Positions 27,501 to 40,800 of a DNA stretch of 46,902 nt are shown here, in pieces. The stretch is from JAGMES01 sp023128035. GTDB taxonomy: Bacteria > Bacillota > Halanaerobiia > DY22613. The stretch's first letter is position 1. Every line of letters begins with the position of its first letter. The notes beneath the pieces are model-generated. The model did no database searches, was not told the DNA's origin, and saw only the letters and a list, made by a program, of their open reading frames with translations. A program made the translations under genes and the position numbers. The DNA is taken from the NCBI GenBank assembly GCA_030627905.1, contig DAOVRZ010000033.1:1-46902 (forward strand), given 5' to 3'.

Positions 27501-28845
27501 TTAAAATTCTTCTTCGAGACTGGCGGCGAGAAGATTAAACACATTTTCTTCTTCCACCATAGACCGTCTCAATTCTCCAACCCTTACAGTTGGATTTGTA
27601 AGAGCTTTCTCTAACATAAACAGTAATTCATCAGCAAATCTTTCTACTGTTGCTTTTTTAAATAGGTCTGTGCTATATCTGAAAGCAAACTGAATTTTGT
27701 TCTCTACTTCCCCGGCATATAAAGTTAAGTCAAATTTACTGGTTTGATCTTCATTCCAATATGGTATTAATGTATATTCCTTTGTTTTCACCTCAGGCAT
27801 TCCAAAATTCTGAAATACAAGCATGACGTCAAATAATGGATTTCTTCCTGAAGTTGTCTCGATTTTTAACATTTCAACCATTCTCTCATATTGGAATTCT
27901 TGATTTTCATAAGCTTTCAGAGTATTTGAACGTATTTCTTGCAGAAATTCTGTAAAGGTTTGCCCGGCCATAGGTCTGGTACGTAGTGGTAATGTGTTAA
28001 TAAACATCCCTATTACCTTCTCCAACTCTGGGTGCAATCTTCCAGCAATAGGAGAGCCGATGATAACATCTTCCCGATCCCCATATTTAGAAAGAAAAAT
28101 ACTGTATGCAGCCAGAACAACCATAAAGAGTGTAGCATCATTTTCTCGGGCCAGTTTTTTCATCACTTCAGTTATCGCACCATCCAATTCGAACTCAATT
28201 AACCCACCTCTGGTACTTTTTTCTTTCGGACGCTCATAATCATTTGGAAGGTTCAATGGAAGTGGCAGGTTTTTGAACTCATTAAGCCAAAAACTTTCCT
28301 GTTGCTTCAATGCTCCTGAGTTCAACCGTTCATTCTGCCAGAGTGCATAATCTTTAAATTGCAATGTTAGTGCTGGCAATTCTCCATCATAATAGAGTTT
28401 ACTTAACTCCTGGATCAAAACCTTCATGGAAGTTCCATCAGAGATTATGTGATGCATATCAAAAGCTAAAAATTGTCGTTCTTTCGTTTCAATAAATGCA
28501 ACCCGCATCAAAGGTGGTTTATTTAATTGAAATGGTTTAACAAATTCACGAATTAGATCTTCAACTTGTTCATCTTTTACTTTTAAATGTTCAACATGGA
28601 AATCTAACTTTTGGTGAATCATCTGGATTGGTTCATTGTTAATCCAGTCAAAAGAGGTACGTAGAGATTCATGTCGTTCCACTAATATACTAAAACTTTC
28701 TGTAAGACGTTCAAAATTCAAACTCCCCTTTACTTCCATTACTACAGGAATGTTATAGTTTGTGGTATCTCCTAAGAGTTGTTGGTAAACCATTAAATTC
28801 TTTTGGGCTGAAGAGACAGGGTAATAATCTCTTTCCTGCACTTTT
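27501..28845 (-). other. C6, orphan C-terminal condensation domain of NRPS A
   Basis: This complete L-accepting-type C domain (YYPVSSAQK, HHIISDG) ends NRPS A without an A or T domain. A short tail rich in Glu (EEENVFNLLAASLEEEF) may be a docking helix. It either works with A6-T6 of NRPS B as a split module or, if NRPS A is last in the line, could release the product. Confidence 0.8.
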
Positions 28846-31800
28846 GGAATCTCAATATATTCTGCTTTCTGAGCATTGAGTAGATAGATCATCTGTTCAC
28901 GCAGAATTGGGTATTTAAATACATCATGAAGTGGAAGACTCACTTCAAATTCCTTCAAAATTCTCGAAACCAGTTGAGTCGCCTTTAATGAATGTCCACC
29001 CAATTCAAAGAAATCATCCTCTCTTCCAACTTTATCAACTCCCAGAATGTCACTCCAGATTTGTGCGAGTTTATCTTCCTGTTCATTGATTGGTGCCACA
29101 TAATTAATGTTTTCTTCCAACATTCTGACAGGTTCTGGTAATGCCTTTCGATTGATCTTACCATTTGATGTTAAAGGCATCTTTGCTAGCTGAACAAAAT
29201 ATGATGGAACCATATAAGAGGGCAATCTTTCCTTTAAATATCTTCTAATCTCTTTTGTCTGCAAGTTCTGATCAGATGCGATATAAGCACACAGATATTT
29301 CATACCTATCTCATTTATTTTGTCCAGTACGGCCACCTCTTTGATCTCTGGATATTTTAATAGCTCGGTTTCAATCTCACCCAGTTCAATTCGGAAACCT
29401 CGAATTTTGACTTGATGGTCAATCCGTCCCAAAAATTGAATTTGACCATCTTTACTCCATCTAACTAGGTCTCCTGTTCGATATATCTTTTTCCCGGGGT
29501 TGAATGGATCTGCAACAAATTTTTCTACCGTTAGTTCCGGACGCTTCAAGTATCCTCTGGCAAGTCCATCCCCTGCAATACATAACTCTCCCAGTACTCC
29601 TACTGGCTGCAACTGATTTTCTCGATTCAATATGTAGACTTTTGTATTGGAAACTGGATAACCGATCGGAATATTTTCTTCATAACTTTCCTCAATCACA
29701 AAATAAGTTGTAAATGTAGTACTTTCTGTTGGCCCATAGCCATTGATAACTTTAATTTCTGGATATACCTCTCTAACTTTACAAATATGCTTTGGAGATA
29801 AAGCATCACCACCCACAATCAAGGTATGCAGTCTAGCAAAAATCTCGATATCTTCATCCACTAACTGATTAAACAATGGTGCTGTCAACCAGATCATGGT
29901 AATCTGATACCCGTGCAATCTTTCTTTAAACCGTTCTGGAGAGAGCAAATTTGACTTGCTAATCAGATGCAAACTTGCCCCATTCAATAATGCTCCCCAG
30001 ATTTCAAAGGTAGATGCGTCAAAGGCTAAAGAACCTGTTTGCATTATCCGGTCTTGATTCCCGATGATCAACATATTAGAATTCGAGATTAGTCGATTTA
30101 CATTTTTATGCTGAATCATAACCCCTTTGGGCTGTCCAGTAGAACCTGAGGTATAAATGATATAAATCAAATCATCGTTCTGGTTCTGGATTGTAAGATT
30201 GGAATCGTCTCCACAGTAGAGTTTAGCATCTTCAAGGTTAATTATTTCACCCTCAAATTCAACCTCTACCTCCTTTGTAGCTAAAAGAAGCTGGGTTTCT
30301 GAATCTTCAAGCATATACTGAACCCGATTCTCAGGATAATCAACTTCAATAGGTAAATAAGCCCCACCAGCCTTAATAATAGCCAACACACCAACAATCA
30401 TTTCCAGTGAGCGTTCGGCCATAATCCCTACAACCTGATCACGGATCACTCCTTTTTGTCGTAAAACGCGTGCCAACAGGTTCGCTCTCTGATTTAATGC
30501 ACAATAAGTCAATTGCTGGTCTTCATATACCAGTGCCACCTGGTCAGGAGTCTTTTCAACCTGCTCCTCAAAAAGTTGTTGTATGGTCTTTTCGCTGGGG
30601 TATTCAAATTCTGTCTGGTTAAACTTATAAAGTAGTTCTTCTCTCTCTTTGTCAGAAACCAACACGATCGTCCTAATCTTTTGATCCGGATTCTCTGCAA
30701 TCTGGTAAAGAATCTTGCAAAAATGTCCGGACATTCTTTGAATTGTCTCTTCTTTGAACAATTCTGTGCAATATTCAATGACAAAGTGTAGACGATCACC
30801 CTCCTCAGAAACATAAAGAGCCAGATCAAATTTAGAAATGGTATGTTTAAAGGAGTACGGTAAAACAGTAAAATCTTTCATTTGCATCTCTGGAATCTCC
30901 ATATTCTGCATCGCAAACAGTGCATCAAACAAAGGATTACGTCCCAGGTTTCGCTCAATCTCCAGTTTTTCGACCAACTCTTCAAAAAGATAATTTTGAT
31001 TTGCAAAGGCTTTCAGGGAATTTGCTTTAATTCTCTGTATCAATTCTCTACCACTTTCAGCAACATAAACCTGATTTCGCAATGCTAGCGTATTAACAAA
31101 CATTCCAATTATATTCTCTAGGTCAGCATGGGATCTTCCTGCAATTGGTGTACCTATAATAAGATCATTCTGACCTGTATAGCGGAATAAGAGGATGTTG
31201 TATACTGCCAGTAGACACATAAAGAATGTCGTTTCTGTGCTTTCAGAGAGTTGCCGCAATTTTTCAATCCACTGTGGTTCTACTTCAAAATGAACTGTAT
31301 TCCCCTTAAAACTTTGAATACGTGGCCTTGAATAATCAGTTGGTAAATCAAGAACGGGTAGTTCATCTATAAACTGGTTAAGCCAATATTCCTGTTCATT
31401 TTTGTATTGTTCAGACTCCATCTGCTTATTTTGCCATACTGCATAATCTCTGTATTGAATTCTTAATTCTTGTAAAGTATTTCCCTCATAGAGAGCCATT
31501 AAATCCTGAATCAGTATTCCCATAGATACACCATCAGAAATAATATGATGCATATCTAAAAGAAGAATATATTCATCATCCGTTAATTTCATCAAGTAAG
31601 CCCTCAATAATGGTGGATTCGTCAAATCGAAAGGTTGAATCAGAGCTTGAACCTTCTCCTCAATAGCCTCTTTCGATGTATCATCCATCGTTAATACTTC
31701 AAACATAGGATCACAGGAATCATGGATTGTTTGCACTAACTCACCTTTAACAAATTGAAAGCCTGTACGTAAAGACTCGTGCCTTTGCACCAATTGGAAA

Positions 31801-34800
31801 AGTGCTGATTGCAGTTGATGAATATTAAGATTGCCTAAAAACTTAACAACAAAAGGCATATTATAAACTGAGCCCTGTCCAACAATTTGACTTAAAGTAA
31901 AGATTCGCTTTTGTGCAAAAGATGTAGGATACATCTCACGTTTTTCCACACGTTCTATCGATTGATAGATCCATCTTTCCTCTTTTTGAATACATTCTGC
32001 TAGGGCTCGAATCGTTGGATTCTGGAAGATTTGTTTTAACGAAAGTTTGACTGCCCATTCTTTTTCAATTCGACTCACTAATCTAGTTGCTTTTAAGGAA
32101 TGACCACCCAGTACAAAAAAGTGATCATCGATTCCAATTGGCTCGATACCTAAAATCTCTGTCCACAATTTAGTCAGTCCTTCCTCCACCAGATTCGTTG
32201 GAGCAATGTATTTATGTCCTGAATCTTTACATACTTCAGGTTTGGGCAAAACCCTGCGGTTTATTTTGCCGCTAGGAGTTAATGGCATTTCTTCTAAGAG
32301 CACAAAATTTGATGGAATCATATATTCTGGTATTTTTTGCACCAATTCTTTGCGTATTCTCTCTATTGACAGATCCGTCACCAGGTATGCACAAAGATCA
32401 TGATTACCCTGATCATCACTGTGGACAGTAACTACTGTTTCCTTAATTCTCGGCACTTTCAACAGTTGGCTTTCAATCTCACCTAGTTCGACGCGGAAAC
32501 CACGTATTTTCACCTGATTATCGATTCTTCCCAAAAATTCAATGGTTCCATCTCGTAGCCAACGAGCCAGATCTCCTGTCCGATACATTCTTCCACCAGT
32601 TCTATACGGATTTTCAACAAATTTTTCCTTTGACAGTTCAGGACGGTTCAAATAACCCCTACCCACATTATGACCACCTATACATAATTCACCTGGTACA
32701 CCAATGGGTTGTGGTTTATTCCTGAAATCCAGAATATATATTTGTGTATTCGCAATCGGCCGCCCGATTGTTGGCAAATCAGGAATCTCATCATCTGGTG
32801 ATAGAGTTAGAGTGGATACAACATGTGCCTCTGACGGCCCATAGTGATTGTGTAAATAGACATCGTTTTTTTGTAAATATTCTCTAAACCGCTCATTTAC
32901 AATCAACTGTTCACCGGCAGTGATAATATGTTTAACCGTCGAAGGCATGACTCGCCAATATTCTTCTTCTGAAAAAATAAATTTAACGTAAGCGACTGGT
33001 AAAAAGAGGTTTTCAATCTCTTTTTCTGCTAAGAACTGGAGCAGATGAACTGGTTCATTGCGTAATTCTTGTGGGATTAGATACAATATCCCTCCAGCCA
33101 ACAATGTTGAGAAAATCTCTTGAAACGAAACATCAAAACTCATCGAGGCAAATTGAAGAGTTCCTTTACTAAAATCAATATTGGTTTGATCAAATTCAAA
33201 TTGGAGCAAATTCGATAGATTCCGATGTTCCAGCATAACACCTTTTGGTTTACCTGTTGATCCAGACGTATAAATTAAGTAAATTAGATTTTCTGGTTTA
33301 GCTATCTCTACTGGATTTTCTCCATTCCCAGTATAAATGTTTTGATCGGTTAGATCTATCAGATTTACTTTCCCTGGGAGTCGATCTTTTAAATGATTTT
33401 GCGTTAGAATCCATTTCACCTGACTATCTTCTATCATATATTGAATTCTTTCTTCTGGATAATCCGGATCTAATGGTAAATATGCACCACCAGCTTTCAA
33501 AATAGCCAGCATACCAATCACCATTTCCAAAGATCGATTTACCATCAAACCAACAATATGATCACTTTCAATTACACCTTCCCTTAGTCTATGTGCCACT
33601 TGATTTGCCTGGCAATTTAGTTCAGAGTATGTTAAATGTTGATCTTGATATACTACTGCGATATGATCAGGCGTTTTTTCAACTTGTTCAGCAAAAAGTT
33701 GATGAACGGTTACATCTTCTCGATAATTCATTTGTGTATTATTTAATTCCACCAATAAATAGTGACATTCTTCAGATGAGATCATAGGAATTTCTAAAAC
33801 AGGCAAATCAGGCCTTATAATCATATTTTTAAGCAGTGAAATAAAATGATTAGCCATCTGTTGAATGGTCTCTTTTTTAAATAACCTAGACGAATATTCA
33901 AATGTGAAATGAATATCTTCTTGAATCTCCATAGCAAATAAAGAGAGATCAAATTTAGATACTTTACTTTGCAATGGATATGGTTCGACTTGTAGATTTT
34001 TTAAGGTAATTGTAGGTAAATCCATATTTTGCATTGAAAACATCACGTCAAATAACGGATTTCTTCCCAGATCTCTTGGAGGATTCAATTTTTCTACCAA
34101 TCTCTCAAATGGATAATTCTGATGTTCGTATGCCGCCAGTGTATTGTCTTTGACTCTTGCTAGATAATCCAGACTTGTTTCTTCAGGTCTTATTTCTGTT
34201 CGCATCACAAGTGTATTAACAAACATACCAAGGATTTTTTCCAAATCTGCGTGTTGTCTTCCTGCTATTGGAGTTCCGATTAATAAATCCCTTTGGCCTG
34301 TATATTTATATAACAATAGATTGTAAGTTGCAAGAAGGATCATAAAAAGAGTTGATTCTGTTTTCTCTGCGAAAAGTTTTACCTGTTTTGTCAAATTAGT
34401 ATCCAAGATAAAGTCAAATTGATCTCCTACAAAACTTTGCAGCAAAGGACGAAGCGCATCTGTTGGCAAATTCAGTATCGGCAATTCCCCAGACAATTGA
34501 TTAAGCCAATATGTTTCTTCACCAGTCATTCGGTCAGAAAGCATAATATCATTTTGCCATACTACATAATCACGATACTGGATTACTAATGTAGGTAACT
34601 CACTTCTCTGATATAGGGCAAGAAAATCACTCATTAAAATGCCCAGAGAGGTACCATCAGCAATTGCATGATGTAAATCCATAACTATTATGTACTCATC
34701 ACTAGAGCGTTTAATGAGAACTGTTCGAAACAATGGAGCCCTTATTAAGTCAAATGGAACAATGAATGTTTGAATGATTTCTGAAAGTTCTTTTTCAGAT

Positions 34801-37800
34801 TCCTCAATTATCTTCAATGTAAAATCGACTTCTGGACTTACCTTCTGCATCAGTTCACCATTTACAAACTCAAAGGATGTCCTTAAAGTTTCATGCCTTT
34901 GGACCAGGCTTTTCAATGCAACTTCACACTGTGAAATGTTTAAATTACCTTTAAGTCGGAAGACGATTGGCATATTATAATGAACCTCATCCTTTTCCAA
35001 TTGACTTAAGGTGAATATGCGCTCCTGAGCAGAAGAAACTGGATAAAATGCACGTTCTTCAATTCGTTTAATCGATTCGTACACTGACTTATCTACAGAT
35101 TGAATGCATCCTGACAATTTCCTGATGGTTGGATGTAAAAACACATCGCGGATCGACAATTCAACCTCGAATTCTTCGTGAACTTTTGTAACCAGTTGGG
35201 TAGCTTTTAGAGAATGACCTCCAAGGGCAAAGAAATGGTCTTCAACACCTGGCTTTTCTATGTTTAAAATCTCTGACCAGATTTGTGCCAACCGTTCTTC
35301 AAGCTCATTTCCGGGAGCAATGTAACTATTCCCTGTATAAATCCTCCCGGATGGTTCAGGTAATGCTTTTCGATCTATTTTCCCACTTTGATTTAAAGGC
35401 ATCTGGTCAAGTTGGACAAAATAGTCTGGAATCATATATTCAGGAAGCTTTCTTGACAGATATTGCCTTAATTCATTTATTGCTAACTTTTCTATTCCCA
35501 CTAAATAAGCACAAAGATATGTATTCCCCGTATCATCTTTCCTATCCATGACAAGGGCTTCATGAATGCGTTCTTCATTTAGTAATTGGCTTTCAATTTC
35601 ACCCAGTTCAATACGAAAACCTCTGATCTTAACTTGTTGATCAATTCTACCCATGAACTGAATTGTTCCATCTGAATTCCATTTTACTAGGTCACCAGAA
35701 CGATAGATTTTTTCTTTTATGTTAAAGGGATTGGGAACGAATTTTACCGAGGTCAAGTCATGCCGATTCAAATACCCTCTTGCTAATCCCACTCCAGCTA
35801 TACATAGTTCACCTGGAACTCCAATGGGTTGTAGTTGGTCTTCTGATCCCAGAACATAAACCTGGATGTTGCAAAGGGGTCTTCCAATGGGAACACTACC
35901 TTCTTTCCAATCAGCAAGAGAATAGCTCGTTGTATAGATTGTCCCTTCGGTAGGACCATAAAGGTTATCCACAAAAACATTTTTCGTATTCTTTTTCATT
36001 GTCTCTGCCAATTCTCCAGAAAAAGCTTCTCCAGCCACCAGTATATACTTGAGATTACTCAAAATCCTCCAACCGTGCTCATTTAAAGAGTAAACTAACA
36101 TCTGAAGCATTGCCGGAACAAAATTAATATGTGTTACATGATATTGCTCAATCACCTGTAAAATAGATTTGGGATCTTTTTCAGCATCTTTTTCTAATAT
36201 GACCAATCGACCTTTTCCAAAAAACCAGCCAAAAAGTTCAGTTACTGAGACATCAAAAGTATACGTTGTCTTCAAAAGATAAGAATCTGTGTTTGTTAGT
36301 GGATACTCTTTTTCCAGAGCGGTCAGTATATTCACAGCACTTTGATGTTGTATCAAAACACCTTTAGGAGTTCCTGTAGAACCAGAAGTATAGATAATAT
36401 AAGCAATGTTCTCTGATTTAGTCATTCTTTCTAAATTCGATGGTAAATCTGTAAAGATAGCTTCATTTTCTAAATTGATAACGAATAAATTCTCTGACCA
36501 CTTCTCTACAAATTCAAAATGAGTCAAAAGAATTCCAGTCTTACTATCATCCAGCATATATTGAATTCGCTCTACTGGATGATTTGGATGAATTGGTAAA
36601 TACGCACCACCAGCTTTCAAAATCGCCAGAATTCCAATAATCATCTCAATTGAAGGATAAACCATAATCCCCACGATCTCCTCTGGTCCAACCCCACTAA
36701 TACGAAGTAGGTGTGCCAGACAATTAACCTTCTGATTCAATTGCCGATATGTCAGTTCTCTTTCCTGATAAACAATCGCAACTTGATCTGGTATTTCCTC
36801 TACTCTCTCTTCGAAAAAGTCATGAATTAACTTCTCTTCTGGATATGGGTTCAGTGTCTGATTAAAAGTAAACAGAATCTGTTCCTTTTCTTTTTGTGAA
36901 ATCATCTCTATATCTTTGATTAGCTTTGTTGGATTCGAAATGATTTCTCTGAGAATGTTTTTAAAGTGAATAATCATCTGTTCCATCGTTTCTCGTTTAA
37001 ACAATTCGGTACAGTATTCCAATCGAAAACAAAGTTGATTCTGTTCCTCTTCAGCATATAATGAAAGATCAAATTTTGAAATTGGATATTCTACTGTATA
37101 TGGTGATATTTTCAAATCACGGATTTTAAGTTTTAGAATTTCCATATTTTGCATAGTGAACATGACATCAAACAATGGATTTCGACTCAAATCTCTTTTA
37201 ATATCCAATTTTTCAATAAGTTCTTCAAGTGGATAATTTTGATGATCAAAAGCGTTGAGTGCAACCTCTTTTACCTGACCTAAAAACGCATTGATGGAAC
37301 GATTTTTCTGAATATGATTACGAAGTGCCAGAGTATTTACAAACATACCAATAATATTTTCCAAATCTTTATTCTCTCTGCCTGCTATCGGAGTACCAAC
37401 AATAAAGTCAACTTGTCCTGTGTATTTGAATAAAAGGATATTAAATGCTGCCAATAGAACCATAAATTTTGTAGTCTCTGTCTCATTCATCAGTTTATGA
37501 ATTCCACTATCAACTTCCTTGTCCAATGTAAAAGGAATCGTTTGTCCAACAAAGCTTTGTACTAAAGGTCTAGGCCAGTCAGTAGATAAATCTAATACCG
37601 GAATCTCATCTCCAGCAAGATGATCTAACCAATATTCCTCCTCAATTGTCATTTGAGAATTTTCCATCTTCTGATGTTGCCAGGTTGCATAATCTTTATA
37701 TTGAACTCTGATTTCTGGAAGTTTCTGCCCCTCATATAGTTCTGCAAATTCTTTAACCAAAATTCCCATTGATGTTCCATCAGAGATGATATGATGCATA

Positions 37801-40800
37801 TCGAAAAATAAGAGATGTTTTGTTTTTGAAATTTGCAACAACGCTATTCTAAATAGAGGAGCTTTTCTTAGATCAAAGGGTTTAAGTAAAGAGTGAATTG
37901 TATTATGAATATCTTTCTCATTAATCTCCAATAATTCAATCCGAAGATCAACTTTTTCATGAATGACCTGAACAGGTTCCCCTTCAATGAGATTAAATGA
38001 AGTACGTAAAGATTCATGTCTTTCAATTAGCTTGTCAAACACCATCATAAAACACTCTTGATCTAAGTTACCCTCAATTACTATGGCCGCAGGTATGTTA
38101 TAGCTGATTCCATTTTTTTCAAATTGACTCAACATATACATTCTTTTTTGCGCTGATGAAACAGGATAATATTCTTTTTCTTCTACTTGCTCTATCTTTA
38201 TAGAATCTACTTTCTGTGCTTTTTTAATATATTCTACCTGTTTCCAAAGGATTGGATATTTAAATACATCCCGCAATAGGAAACTAACATTGAACTCTTT
38301 TGAAATTCGGGAAACTAATCGAGTCGCTTTTAAGGAATGTCCACCCAATTCGAAGAAATCATCCTCTCTTCCGACTTGATCCATTCCCAAAACCTCACAC
38401 CAAATTTGTGCCAGGTTTTCTTCCTGTTCATTGATTGGCGCTATATAAGTCTCACTTTCTTCCAACACCTCTACAGGTTCTGGTAGTGCCTTTCGATTGA
38501 ACTTGCCATTAGATGTTAAAGGCATCTTTTCAACTTGAATAAAAAATGAAGGAACCATATAAGCGGGTAATTTATCTGTTAAAAATCTGCGAATCTCTAC
38601 CTTCTCCAAAATCAGATTTGCTACAAAATAAGCACACAGATATTTCATATCTCTGTCATCTTTTTTGTCCAAAACAACTGCTTCTCTAATCTCTGGATAT
38701 TTCATTAATTCATTTTCAATCTCACCCAGTTCAATTCGAAAGCCACGAATCTTTACTTGCTGATCAATCCGTCCAAGAAACTGTATTTTTCCATCAAAAC
38801 TCCAGCGTGCTAGGTCACCAGAACGATACATTTTTTTTCCGGGAATAAAGGGGTCTTCAACGAATTTTTCTGCTGTCAAATCAGGACGCTTCAGATACCC
38901 TCTAGCCAGTCCATCTCCGGCAATACATAACTCTCCTGGTACCCCAACAGGTTGTAGCTGATTTCCACGACTCAAAATATAAACCTTCGTGTTGGAAACC
39001 GGATAACCAATAGGAATATTATCTTCATAAACCTCTTTTATGACATAATATGTAGTAAATGTAGTGCTCTCAGTTGGCCCATACCCGTTTATAATTTTGA
39101 TCTCAGGATATGCTTCTTTGACTCGATAGATATGCTTTGGTGATAATGCATCGCCACCTACAATCAGAGTATAAAGTCCAGCAAAAATTTCAATATCATC
39201 TTCTACTAGCTGGTTAAAGAGTGGGGCAGTTAACCAGATTATAGTAATCTGGTACTCTTGCAATCTCCTTTTGAACTGTTCGGGAGAAAGTAAATCTAAT
39301 TTGCTGATCAAATATAAACTGGACCCATTCAATAACGCACCCCAGATCTCAAAGGTAGAAGCATCGAAAGCAAGTGCCCCTGTCTGCATAATCCGATCAC
39401 TGCTCTCAATCAACAGCATATTGGAGTTTGAGATAAGACGATTCACATTCTGATGTTCAATCATGACACCTTTTGGTCTGCCAGTAGAACCTGATGTATA
39501 TATTACATAAATCAGATCACAAGTTTTGTTATAACACGGAAGATTTGAATCATCACCCTGATAAAGCTCCCTATCTTCAAGATTTATTTTTTCTCCTGCA
39601 AAATCTATCTCCATCTCCCCAGTAGTTAACAGAACATTTGTATCTGAATCTTCCAGCATATACTGAATCCTATTTTGTGGATAATCAATATCAATTGGTA
39701 AGTATGCGCCACCGGCTTTTATTATTGCCAGCACACCGATAATCATCGTAAGAGAACGTTCTGCCATTATCCCCACGATCTGATCCGACCCCACACCTTT
39801 TTGTCGCAAAGTTCGGGCCAGTTGGTTTGCCCCCTTGTTCAACTCACGATACGTCAGTTGCTGATTTTCAAATACTACAGCAACCTGTTCTGGGATTTTT
39901 ATAACCTGCTCCTCAAAAAGCTGCTGAATGGTCGTATCTTTTGGATATTCAATTTGTGTCTGATTAAATTTGTGAAGAAGTTGATCTTTCTCCTCTTCTG
40001 AAATCATTACAATAGTTCCCGTTTTTTGATCTTGTCTCTTAACAATCTGGCTGAGAAGCTGGAGAAAATGTCCACACAATCTATTAATTGTCGCTTCTTT
40101 AAATAATTCTGTACTATATTCGATCTCAAAATTTAACCCTTCTCTGGTCTGTATAACTTGCATAGTTAAATCAAATTTTGAAATCTTTCGTTTCAATTCG
40201 AAAGGTTCGATGGTTACGTTACCTAAAGTAAGATTACGACTGTCCATAGTTTGCATATTGAAAACCACATCAAATAGAGGATTGCGATTTAAAGCTCGTT
40301 TGATTTCGAGTTTTTCAATCATCCTTTCAAGGGGATAATCTTGATTTTCAAAGGCCTCCAGAACGTTATTTTTCACTTGAGTCAAAAATTCAGTGAACGT
40401 CTCCTCTGGATTAACATAATTTCGCAAAGCCAGGGTATTTACAAAAAGCCCAATGACCTGTTCTACGTCAGCATGGTTTCGACCAGCAATCGGTGAACCA
40501 ATAACAATATCTTCCTGTCCCGTGTACCGCCCTAACAAAACCGCAAATGTTGCCAACAACACCATATAGGGAGTCGTGTCGGTATCTCGAGCCAATTGAT
40601 TGATTTTATCACCAAAATTCTTAGCTAGGTCAAAATAAATTCGATCCCCAGCAAAAGTTAAAAGAGGTGGCCTTGCAAAATCAGTTGGTAATTCCAAAAT
40701 TGGAACCTCATCAGCAAATCGCTGTAACCAATACTCTTCCTGGCTTTTCAGCATATCCAGTTCAAATAAATCAATCTGCCATTTGGCAAAATCTTTATAT

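Noticed and set aside
30509..30829. 106-aa frame on the minus strand inside NRPS A
   Set aside because: It lies in another frame of the same strand over the C5/A5 region, has no ribosome binding site, and its residues show no recognisable domain.
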